Assembly: GCA_018702715.1 (NCBI GenBank)
Contig: JABIYQ010000174.1
Span: 1-8,889, forward strand
Length of the DNA stretch: 8,889 nt
Direction of reading: 5' to 3'
Origin: Desulfobacula sp.
Lineage (GTDB): Bacteria; Desulfobacterota; Desulfobacteria; Desulfobacterales; Desulfobacteraceae
In this document: in pieces, positions 1-7,120 of the stretch
How the letters are laid out: every line of letters starts with the position of its first letter
How positions within the stretch are numbered: the stretch's first letter is position 1
Translations under genes and position numbers: made by a program
Notes under the pieces: model-generated
Database searches by the model: none
Told to the model about the DNA's origin: nothing
The model's input: only the letters and a program-made list of their open reading frames with translations

Positions 1-362
1 AGTGGATCTTTGTCGCTTCTTTTTAAAATATGGCTTTGATATCCCATTGAATCCCTATTAATGTAGTCGCGGCAATATCCCGCCCTGGTGTATGACCACC
101 AGGGTATCTTTTGACTATTCTTTCTATTTGAAGGGAAATTACGTTCTATCAACGGGCCCAAAAAAATTTGCCAGCCTGCCAGTTGCAGTGCTGCTTTTTT
201 TAAAAGCCCCCTGACCTGGGTATGGGGCATATAGGGGAAACCGTTTTCATCCATTCGAAGCCCATGAAGATTGCCCCCCAGTAAAATTGTACCATCGCCT
301 ACATGAAAATCAGACAAATGCTCTATTTCATAATCAATTGTCCAGTAATATAAATCAGGCAT
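1..362 (-). CDS. RAMP-superfamily (Csm3/Cmr4-like) protein, N-terminal part, cut by window edge
   Basis: The first 120 codons of a gene that runs off the left edge. The start ATG at 362 follows a GGAGG box (369-373) with a 6-nt spacer, and its first 8 bases overlap the end of the Cas10-like gene, so the two are co-translated. Residues 9-30 form a beta-rich opening typical of RAMP ferredoxin folds. Residues 41-51 (GFPYMPHTQVR) followed by GLLKKAA match the RAMP signature written G-x-P-Y-I-P-G-S-S-L-K-G in Csm3/Cmr4, here with H-T-Q in place of G-S-S. RAMPs of this kind form the backbone of type III effector complexes and bind guide and target RNA. Aligning without gaps to Streptococcus thermophilus Csm3 from memory, catalytic Asp33 falls on Asn31, so target cleavage may be lost. 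RAMP assignment is fairly sure; the subfamily is open. Confidence 0.8.
   Translation of the reverse strand, partial: MPDLYYWTIDYEIEHLSDFHVGDGTILLGGNLHGLRMDENGFPYMPHTQVRGLLKKAALQLAGWQIFLGPLIERNFPSNRKNSQKIPWWSYTRAGYCRDYINRDSMGYQSHILKRSDKDP
83..104. repeat. perfect 8-bp inverted repeat with 6-nt loop inside the partial RAMP gene
   Basis: CCCTGGTG (83-90) and CACCAGGG (97-104) are perfect reverse complements separated by TATGAC. On the transcribed strand the hairpin is not followed by a run of U, so it does not look like an intrinsic terminator. It lies within coding sequence (residues 87-93 of the RAMP protein) and may be fortuitous. Confidence 0.4.
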
Positions 363-1935
363 CTTTATCCTCCCTTATAGTAAAGGCCGCCAGTTCAAGA
401 ATATCAAAAGCAGCGGTTTCGTGTATGATATAGTCTTCTCTTTCTATGTGAAGATTTCGTTTGTCCCACAAGGGAAAATCTCCATCTGCTTCTTCAATAA
501 GTTTCCACAGCCATGGGTGCCTGGTCAATTGCTCATCCTCTTTCCTGAAAAAAGAGTATACAATCGTATTTCTTGTCTGCTCAGGTCCTTTACTAAGACT
601 TTCGTAAATGTGGAATAATTTCCGCTTTGAGCCTTCCCCTTCAATCACATGGGAATTGATATTTTTAAAATCTGCCAGTGTATAGGGCCGCTTTGTCCGG
701 TATGATATCTGTTTTATACCGGCTTTGGTCCTACCCATCTCTTTGAAATATTGAGTTCGCCGTGCAAAAAGAGGGGAGGTATATGATGACTGCTGGTGAA
801 GATGCCAGTCTATTGCAGATTTTGAACAGTCTGATTCTCCTGATTCTTTTTGTTTTTCTTTTAACCGGAGGAACCCTTTTGCATTATGAATAATGTCTTC
901 ACCCATCTGCATGACCCTGCTGATGGGAAAGGTATGAGGAATAATAACAACGCCTGCACATGAGGGATATCCATTTTCTTCAAGCGCTGAAAGGGCTTTT
1001 TCCACAATCTTCGGCCAGATTCGAGCCGGAACTGCCACGACCATATCATCTCCGGCCATTAAAAGGGGCCTTATCTTCAAATGCTGATCTCCCTTATTCC
1101 CCCCTGTCAAGCCCCAATATGGTTTCCAGTTGGTGGATAGATCCTGTATCAGCCCTTTCCATATGCCGGCAATCAATTCTTCAAGGCCTGCAGCGAATCC
1201 ACCCAGGCATTCAAAGCCTTTTTTCTTGACTTTTTCTTTGACCCGTTCACCCAGGTTATTGATATCAATTACAATAAGGGCCAAAAGATCATTATCCTCT
1301 CCTTCTTTTTTTTGAACAAGAGTTTTCAGGTCATCCGGGAATATATCTTGAAAACCGATTTCCCTTGCCTTAAGATACAATGATTCAAGTAATGTAACGC
1401 TGCCTGCTGACATATCCGCTCTAAACCCTGTATAGGTATGATAGTTTGAAGCGCATTCTTTACATGCAGCCTCAGTGCCGGCTAATTTTGCACTTATTTC
1501 CCTTTTCCCGCAGAAATTACACTCTGATATCCCGGGATCTGGCTGTTTATAATCCCCTGCATCCATGTCCCCACATTTATACCTGCCGATTTGCTTTTGA
1601 AGTTTCTGCCAGATAATAAAATCAGGGTGGTTTTCCCCCCCTGAGGTATTTTTATGGTCATCAACTTCCTCAACTATGGCCCAGGCAATTTCCAGACCCG
1701 GTGGAGCCATATCCAATACACGGTTTTTAAATTTAACAGCTAATTCCTTGTCACTTGACCAGGCAAGGATATTCCCGCCTGCAGAGAAAACAATATGAAT
1801 TTGTTTTAAGTCTGCACATTCCTTCTGCCACCTTGCAAGTGCCAGGCTGGCACCAGCGATTATTTTCAGGTTGTTGGTTTCAAATATATAGTTTTGGATT
1901 CCCATGGCATCAATCAATACATAATATTTTTTCAT
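355..1935 (-). CDS. Cas10/Cmr2-like palm-domain polymerase/cyclase, short form without HD domain
   Basis: A 526-residue relative of the large subunit of type III CRISPR effectors, which converts ATP to cyclic oligoadenylate when target RNA is bound. Residues 11-30 correspond to the opening 'x-x-V-Q-x-F-I ... G-S' helix of Cmr2. SAGGN (51-55) matches the conserved A-G-G-N strand. C139, C142, C158 and C161 form a treble-clef-type zinc site. IDINNLG (223-229) is the first metal-binding motif of the palm. AGDD (294-297) replaces the usual GGDD but keeps both aspartates, so catalysis is plausible. AGVVIIPHTFPI (327-338) and SAIDWH (373-378) are further family landmarks. The protein starts directly in the palm domain; the N-terminal HD nuclease of many Cas10 proteins is absent, which explains its short length. 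A GAGGT box (1941-1945) lies 5 nt before the start. The ATG overlaps the stop of the large RAMP gene by 4 bases (ATGA). The family is clear; the product made is unknown. Confidence 0.88.
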   Translation of the reverse strand: MKKYYVLIDAMGIQNYIFETNNLKIIAGASLALARWQKECADLKQIHIVFSAGGNILAWSSDKELAVKFKNRVLDMAPPGLEIAWAIVEEVDDHKNTSGGENHPDFIIWQKLQKQIGRYKCGDMDAGDYKQPDPGISECNFCGKREISAKLAGTEAACKECASNYHTYTGFRADMSAGSVTLLESLYLKAREIGFQDIFPDDLKTLVQKKEGEDNDLLALIVIDINNLGERVKEKVKKKGFECLGGFAAGLEELIAGIWKGLIQDLSTNWKPYWGLTGGNKGDQHLKIRPLLMAGDDMVVAVPARIWPKIVEKALSALEENGYPSCAGVVIIPHTFPISRVMQMGEDIIHNAKGFLRLKEKQKESGESDCSKSAIDWHLHQQSSYTSPLFARRTQYFKEMGRTKAGIKQISYRTKRPYTLADFKNINSHVIEGEGSKRKLFHIYESLSKGPEQTRNTIVYSFFRKEDEQLTRHPWLWKLIEEADGDFPLWDKRNLHIEREDYIIHETAAFDILELAAFTIREDKDA

Positions 1936-4175
1936 TTATGACCTCTATTTTTCTTTTTTGGTCTTTTTTTTCTCTCGACAATCTTCACATCAAGGGTTTG
2001 CGGTTCACCCTCCTCCGGGTCGGGGAGCAAAGTCTTACTGTTGTTGGCGAACCAGATATAGGTTTTGGGCTGATCTTTTTGTTCTAAATTTTTCCATGAA
2101 ATTTCCTTATCAGGTTCTAAATTTTGCCCCAGCGGATAGGTTATGGGGATATCTTCTTTGTTTAATGACTGTTTCAGCCCCTCTCTTGCACCGTGAAACC
2201 GCATTATCCGCCGCAAATATTTCAAATGTATATCTTCCGGATCAGTTTTGCTTTTCTGCCATGCATAAACTCTGTTCTGCCAGTCATCACATTCCAGAAG
2301 CACAGGTTCCCCAGTGTCTTTGTTAAAATCAAGGCTTTCGATTCCTGAAAGCGTAAAATAAGTACTCCCGAAAAAAGGTCTTGCATGGCCTAATTTATGG
2401 TACCAGTCATTGTTCTTTGATTCATTGTCCTTTGATGAATTCACAGAATCTCCATTTTTAAAAAAGCCCAGCAGAGAAGTCAATAAAAGCCCGAATTCAT
2501 CCTCTGTTAAATTCATTACCCGAACAGTGGCTTTATATTTAATGGAATCCTTTTCTGTAGCCATCATCACCTCAGCTTGTGACCATTGGGTCTTGTTGCT
2601 GTCCGGATCAGGATTTTCAAAAGAAAAATCACCAGTACTTAAATCTTCATTATCCCACATTTTTTTGTACCAATATGGATCATGCCAAAAAAATTTCCTC
2701 CTGATTTTTGCAGTAGCATCATTATATCTTTTCCCTTGATCTATATAAAATTGAGATGCTTTGGGAGTCTGGGATGCAAGGATACGTAAATTCTTTTGGA
2801 CGAGCTTTTTTATCGTTTTTTCGCCTATTTGGATTTCCTCATCTCTGATCGTTTCGATATCAGGGCCGATTGCCATCTCCACCCATAGCCTGCCTTTCAT
2901 GCTCTTCTCGGTGTTACTTTCATCTGCCCAGCCCGCAAGGCTTCTCACAGGACAATCCTCCACCGACTGTCCGTTATTGGTATTGTCAACAACGGTTTTT
3001 ACCTCCCCGATTTTCCTTAGATATCTGTAATGACGTCCAATCGAGGTGATCCCATCGTCATCCGCCTTAAAATATACAAAATCCCCCTGTTTTAATCCTT
3101 TCATTTTCAGGATATCCCTGGATAATTCTTTTTCTTCCTTATCCTGTCGGTTTTGAGCAAGCAGCGACATTTCCTTAACCGCCTCTTTAAAATCGGATAG
3201 AATATCCTCACCTAATATAAGCGGTTTTTCTTTTAAATTATCAGGACTGATGTTGACAACATGATACCTGTTCAAATGTAATTGTGCTTTCTTAGATCGA
3301 TTATCTTTAAATTGATTTTGCCCGTCCTGACCTGACCAGCAGGGGAAAGTAACCCACTTTCCAGATTTTTTTTCCGCTGATGTATTTATATCAACCAAAT
3401 AATTTCTATGTTTTTTAATATTTTTATAGTAAATGAAACCTTCTATCCCCTCTTTATTTTTTTTATATTCCGGGATCTCTTTTTCAGCATCTCCTTTATA
3501 GCAGACTGCCTTTGTTGAAGGTGATACTGGCGCGATGATCTCAATCTTTAAGTTTTCATTTTCAATCTTCGAAACAAAAATGATAGCTTTATCTTTTTCC
3601 TGCTTACAATTTTCACCAAGTTTAAATTCTCCTGGATATTTATTTTGTAAGTCTATCGCATGTTTTATATCCATAAATACGATTTTATCTCCGTGACTAC
3701 CTTTCAAACTCTTATTCTTGGGACCAAACAATGAATTTTTATTTACACGGTTTTCATTCACAACCAATATTTCCTGTTCGATTTCCTGAATTTTTAACCC
3801 CTCGTCATCTTTAATAAGATACCCTTTCCGCACCGGGTCTTTAACTCTTTCAAGGATCTGCCTGTTTTGAAATTGCGTAATGGGCGAGGAATTGATTGTC
3901 CGCATGAGGTTGCTTAAATATCCTCTGATGCGTGATCCCGGAATCGCCAGTCTGCCTTCCGGTGTTTTATAGGCCTTTATTTTTTTAGGCTTACCCTCTA
4001 TCTGTTCGCCGGGGATTATAAAGGGAGTGACAAAATGAATATCAATTTTAATCTTTCCGGTAAAAAGATTGTTTTGAAATAAAGCATGGGTAGGCAGTTC
4101 ATTGGTTTTGACAATTGGCCCTTTTTCACGCAAGGGAACAAAAACGTAAGGATTTATAAAGTGACTTCGGTGCAT
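1932..4175 (-). CDS. large two-module type III CRISPR-type RAMP protein (TIGR03986-like)
   Basis: A 747-residue RAMP protein. The N-terminus FINPYVFVPL (6-15) and the first RAMP module with IPGSRIRGYLSNLMR (78-92) resemble the group I recall as TIGR03986. CPVRSLAGW (408-416) followed by KGRLWVEMA (427-435) matches the C-P-x-C-x-L-F-G ... G-R-V motif, with R411 where a cysteine is usual. RKFFWHDP (493-500) is another landmark. The second RAMP module carries the helix NLTEDEFGLLLTSLLGF (555-571) and the glycine-rich loop HKLGHARPFFGST (593-605). About 300 residues of charged, Lys-rich sequence separate the two signatures, and the C-terminal tail is very basic (734-747), which suits RNA binding. 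The residue aligned with Csm3 Asp33 in the first module is Lys64, so this module is probably non-catalytic. GGAGG (4181-4185) lies 5 nt before the ATG. The gene sits 18 nt after the CYTH-nucleoside hydrolase stop and overlaps the Cas10-like start. Confidence 0.87.
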   Translation of the reverse strand: MHRSHFINPYVFVPLREKGPIVKTNELPTHALFQNNLFTGKIKIDIHFVTPFIIPGEQIEGKPKKIKAYKTPEGRLAIPGSRIRGYLSNLMRTINSSPITQFQNRQILERVKDPVRKGYLIKDDEGLKIQEIEQEILVVNENRVNKNSLFGPKNKSLKGSHGDKIVFMDIKHAIDLQNKYPGEFKLGENCKQEKDKAIIFVSKIENENLKIEIIAPVSPSTKAVCYKGDAEKEIPEYKKNKEGIEGFIYYKNIKKHRNYLVDINTSAEKKSGKWVTFPCWSGQDGQNQFKDNRSKKAQLHLNRYHVVNISPDNLKEKPLILGEDILSDFKEAVKEMSLLAQNRQDKEEKELSRDILKMKGLKQGDFVYFKADDDGITSIGRHYRYLRKIGEVKTVVDNTNNGQSVEDCPVRSLAGWADESNTEKSMKGRLWVEMAIGPDIETIRDEEIQIGEKTIKKLVQKNLRILASQTPKASQFYIDQGKRYNDATAKIRRKFFWHDPYWYKKMWDNEDLSTGDFSFENPDPDSNKTQWSQAEVMMATEKDSIKYKATVRVMNLTEDEFGLLLTSLLGFFKNGDSVNSSKDNESKNNDWYHKLGHARPFFGSTYFTLSGIESLDFNKDTGEPVLLECDDWQNRVYAWQKSKTDPEDIHLKYLRRIMRFHGAREGLKQSLNKEDIPITYPLGQNLEPDKEISWKNLEQKDQPKTYIWFANNSKTLLPDPEEGEPQTLDVKIVERKKRPKKKNRGHK

Positions 4176-4193
4176 TTACGCCTCCTTTATTCT

Positions 4194-5861
4194 TTAATTA
4201 TTCAGTATCCTGTCTAAAAACAGCTCCTCAAACCTTGCTGAATCCACTTTATAGCAGACCCAGGTTACCTCTTTCATTTTATCTTTAAACAGACGGGTAG
4301 GCCGGTAGTCTGCTATTGTCATGCCTGATGTAAATTCGCCTTTGTCTTCCACTTCGACAATAAATTGATCAGCCTGACAGAGGGTGGGGTCAATGGCATA
4401 CCCCACAGCAAGAGGATCATGAAGATAACATCCATCCAGACCTTCATTGCGAAAATAAAAATCCATATACAGCTTTGAAATATCCCGGATAAACTTGAGC
4501 TGTGTATCATCGGGTCTGTCACGCAGCCTTTTTTGTAAAACCTTCCTTCTAAATCGGACCTGGTGAGTCACATCCAATCCGATGAAAGTCAAGGGCAGTT
4601 TTTCATGCCATGATCGGATTCCTGAGGACTGCGGTGTTCTGCAAAACTCGACCACTTTTCGTGCCGATGTGGGATTTGCATGTATGTTAAACTCTGAGGT
4701 TTGGCTTCGATTCCCTTCCTGAAAAAAGACTCCACCCATGCAGATGATTTCTTTAAGCCGGCAGACCGCATCAGGGAATACGTCAATCCAGTGCGCCACA
4801 TTAGTCAGTGGACCTGTGGTGATGAGGGTTATGGTATGAGAGGCATGTCCGTAGACAATATCACGAAACAGGATTGCGGCATCATCGTGAAACCCTTTAT
4901 TTGAATCAGTCTCATTAATACCTCCCAGGCCGTCAGGACCATGCACATCAGAGGCATCGATTGCACCGTCTGCCAAAGGTTCGCCCCGGGCAACGGGTGG
5001 CAGGTCAGGATACCGTTCTTTAACCCAATCCCTGACAGTATTCAGGACCAGGACGGTATTTTTCGCACTCTGGTCCGCATCAACATTCCCCCCGGTTGTG
5101 GTAAGACCCATGACTTGAATCTCAGGGGACTTCATCGCCAGAATAATTGCCAGTGCATCATCAACCCCTGTATCCATGTCAAGGATTACTCTTTTAGGTT
5201 TCCCTGCAATCCCTTTTTTTGCTAATCCGGCCATACGTCTCAATTTTGACCTTGCAATCGAAATCATGTTGAACGAACGTTTAAGATAATCACAAAAAAG
5301 GTCTGCTTCAGGAAACTCAAGATTGTCAGATTTAAGTTCAATTTCATATTCTTTAACTGCGGGGGTGTTCTGACCGGGCAAGTACCCCTTTACAAGATCA
5401 AGGTGAAGATAGGCTATAACTTTGACCGAACTCATAATATTGACCGTGGTTCTCTCGACTTCAAGCGTAAGGATATGATCTATCGAACCTGTCCCTGTAA
5501 AAATTCTTAACGTCGAAAGAATCTCCTCCGCCAACCCTTGCGTCGTGGTTTTATTATCCCTGTCCGGTTCGACTCGAACAGGCTCTGTCTTTAGATAAAT
5601 CACTTCTTTGTTGGGTCCTATGGATTGCCGTTTTAGTGTCAAATAAGAATCCGGATTGTTTTCATTTTTTCTTTTCCGGCAAACCACGCCCTGGGCTTCC
5701 AGATTTAAATCCGCGGTGTCATAATATAGATCAGAATACTTCTCGGTTTTTTCCAAATAACATTGATATCCTGCAAAATTTTTCAGTCTGGTTAAAATTA
5801 AGAATAAATCACCTGCCATCTGGTCATTTTTAAAAACAAATTTGTATTCCCACGCTGCCAT
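4194..5861 (-). CDS. CYTH (triphosphate-tunnel) domain fused to inosine-uridine-type nucleoside hydrolase
   Basis: The chosen start at 5861 (MAAWEYKF) follows AAGGAG with a 7-nt spacer; an in-frame ATG at 5912 would add 17 residues but lacks such a site. The protein has 555 residues. Residues 1-215 look like a CYTH domain: AxExK at 3-7 (first Glu of ExExK is Ala), YYDTADLNL (47-55), basic CRKRK (61-65), LTLK (74-77), EIELK (173-177) and RSKLRRM (204-210). CYTH proteins hydrolyse or bind triphosphates or make cAMP. Residues 223-555 form a nucleoside hydrolase that cuts the N-glycosidic bond of ribonucleosides. D228, D230, D234 and D235 form the calcium site, TTGPLTNVA (348-356) and GGVFFQEGN (376-384) are family motifs, EFNIH (390-394) binds ribose, GLDVTHQV (428-435) is typical, and H481-D482 lies in the HDPLAV motif. 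The hydrolase active site looks intact. Fusion and context suggest a nucleotide-sensing or nucleotide-depleting effector; that role is inference. Confidence 0.9.
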   Translation of the reverse strand: MAAWEYKFVFKNDQMAGDLFLILTRLKNFAGYQCYLEKTEKYSDLYYDTADLNLEAQGVVCRKRKNENNPDSYLTLKRQSIGPNKEVIYLKTEPVRVEPDRDNKTTTQGLAEEILSTLRIFTGTGSIDHILTLEVERTTVNIMSSVKVIAYLHLDLVKGYLPGQNTPAVKEYEIELKSDNLEFPEADLFCDYLKRSFNMISIARSKLRRMAGLAKKGIAGKPKRVILDMDTGVDDALAIILAMKSPEIQVMGLTTTGGNVDADQSAKNTVLVLNTVRDWVKERYPDLPPVARGEPLADGAIDASDVHGPDGLGGINETDSNKGFHDDAAILFRDIVYGHASHTITLITTGPLTNVAHWIDVFPDAVCRLKEIICMGGVFFQEGNRSQTSEFNIHANPTSARKVVEFCRTPQSSGIRSWHEKLPLTFIGLDVTHQVRFRRKVLQKRLRDRPDDTQLKFIRDISKLYMDFYFRNEGLDGCYLHDPLAVGYAIDPTLCQADQFIVEVEDKGEFTSGMTIADYRPTRLFKDKMKEVTWVCYKVDSARFEELFLDRILNN

Positions 5862-5936
5862 GAATTGACTCCTTTTTTCAAGCATCATTAATTCATTGCA
5901 AGACATATGCATTTCACAAATATCAATTAAAATCGC
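5862..5936. other. 75-bp intergenic leader of the CYTH-nucleoside hydrolase gene
   Basis: This gap separates the NYN gene stop from the CYTH-nucleoside hydrolase start. It holds the AAGGAG ribosome binding site next to the start. I see no convincing -35/-10 pair and no stem followed by a U run, so read-through from the NYN gene is the simplest reading. Confidence 0.5.
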
Positions 5937-6998
5937 CTAGTTCAAACTTTGGCAATAAACCTGTACCCTGGGATGATTTAAATTCAGTGCATACTTATAG
6001 ACCGTCCGTATTTTATTTAATTTTGAATCAAAAAAATTTTCAGATTGAGGCCACAAAACCCTAGATCTGATTGCATAATCAAGCAATTCATTTATCTGAC
6101 CGGTTTCAACATAGATATCGTTCTCTTTAATGATTTTTATTAACGCAGCTTTACCGTAGGCTATATTTGCCTCGAGTGTTTGTATAAAATTCTTCCATTT
6201 TGCTGATGGGAAAAGTTTTATCTTCTCATCAGAACTGCTTTCATCAATGCAATACGCTTTTGCAGGCTCTGAAGAACTGTCAATTTTGACAAGGTTTCTG
6301 GCTTCAGCTACATAGGCCAGATGTCTAAAGGTTGGGAAACCATAATCTTCTTCATCAAATCCTGATTTTTTTTTCCTCATGTCGTCTTTTATTGATTGAA
6401 GGTTATTATTGTTTTTGTAAGAGCGGACATCTTCAACGCTTCTTTTAAATTCAACCAGGACTTGTAAAGCTCGTTGGTCCAGGGCACCGGGCTTCAGAGA
6501 AGAAATCCAGTCCTCATAGTAAACCAGTTCCTCACTTACCACTCCTAACCGCTTTCCAAGAGTTGCCTTGACACCTATAACAACAGCCTGCTTGCCATAG
6601 GATTTTATTTTACTGATTATATGCTCAAATCCTCCGTCTCCCGAGGCAAGGATAAAGGTAGAAATATCTCTGCTGTGGATTAACAGCTCAACACAATCAC
6701 AAGCAAGTTTTATATCCGCACTGCCCTTGACGATCCTTTTTTCTCCAGCCTTATCGTTATCCCTGAAACTTCTGGTTTGAACAAACACCGGATCAATATC
6801 CTGAAAGGAGAATCTTTCCATATCTCCTTCATGCTGGTAGTCGGACCAATTTGCATAAGCACGGGCTACAGCTATCTGGCCATATCGACGAGCAATTTTT
6901 TTTAATACAATGATGTCAGGCAAACTTTTCAGATGATTCACTGCACTATACTTTATATTTTCCCAGTCAATAAATAATGCTACGGTTTTGTGTTTCAT
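5937..6998 (-). CDS. NYN-domain (PIN-like, LabA-type) ribonuclease with LOTUS/OST-HTH domain
   Basis: A 353-residue protein. Residues 4-166 are a NYN domain: FIDWENI (9-15) supplies the first acidic residues (D11, E13) with N14, SADIKLACD (93-101) supplies D95 and D101, and ASGDGGFEHII (118-128) supplies D121. VVIGVKATLG (139-148) and SEELVYYED (155-163) complete the Rossmann-like fold. These carboxylates are the metal ligands of PIN-type RNases, so the nuclease site looks complete. Residues 200-250 match a LOTUS/OST-HTH winged helix, with the typical GFDEEDYGFPTFRHL (213-227), a module that binds RNA such as G-quadruplexes or partner proteins. Residues 260-353 are helical and unrecognised; they could be a second winged helix. 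AAGGAG lies 7 nt before the ATG, after a 122-bp gap with a likely promoter. Family is secure. An RNA-cutting effector role is inferred from the neighbouring type III-like genes. Confidence 0.9.
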   Translation of the reverse strand: MKHKTVALFIDWENIKYSAVNHLKSLPDIIVLKKIARRYGQIAVARAYANWSDYQHEGDMERFSFQDIDPVFVQTRSFRDNDKAGEKRIVKGSADIKLACDCVELLIHSRDISTFILASGDGGFEHIISKIKSYGKQAVVIGVKATLGKRLGVVSEELVYYEDWISSLKPGALDQRALQVLVEFKRSVEDVRSYKNNNNLQSIKDDMRKKKSGFDEEDYGFPTFRHLAYVAEARNLVKIDSSSEPAKAYCIDESSSDEKIKLFPSAKWKNFIQTLEANIAYGKAALIKIIKENDIYVETGQINELLDYAIRSRVLWPQSENFFDSKLNKIRTVYKYALNLNHPRVQVYCQSLN

Positions 6999-7025
6999 CT
7001 TTCAGCTCCTTCATAAAAGCGATTT

Positions 7026-7054
7026 ATTATCTACAAGAAAATTGCATCTCACAA
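7026..7054 (-). promoter_or_regulatory. candidate sigma70-type promoter for the NYN-to-RAMP gene block
   Basis: Reading the minus strand, TTGTGA (7054-7049, 4 of 6 to TTGACA) is followed after exactly 17 nt by GATAAT (7031-7026, 5 of 6 to TATAAT). The -10 box ends 27 nt before the NYN start codon, giving a short leader with the AAGGAG site. The position in the largest intergenic gap of the cluster (6999-7120) supports it. No -24/-12 sigma54 element was seen here. Score-based prediction only. Confidence 0.45.
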
Positions 7055-7120
7055 GTTTAAGGATTAACATTCATTTTCATTTATTCGTTTAAAACAATTG
7101 AATAGCATGGTTACCTGTTT

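Noticed and set aside
1755..2326. Plus-strand open frames opposite the Cas10-like and large RAMP genes
   Set aside because: They lie antisense to genes with clear family motifs, lack ribosome binding sites and recognisable domains, and have Ser/Phe/Leu-rich composition typical of antisense frames.
4589..4801. Minus-strand frame inside the nucleoside hydrolase region
   Set aside because: It is a second frame within a gene whose main frame shows intact catalytic motifs; no start signal was seen.
6999..7120. Possible terminator after the ATPase gene
   Set aside because: Only weak A/T-rich complementarity was found, with no GC stem followed by a U run on the transcribed strand.
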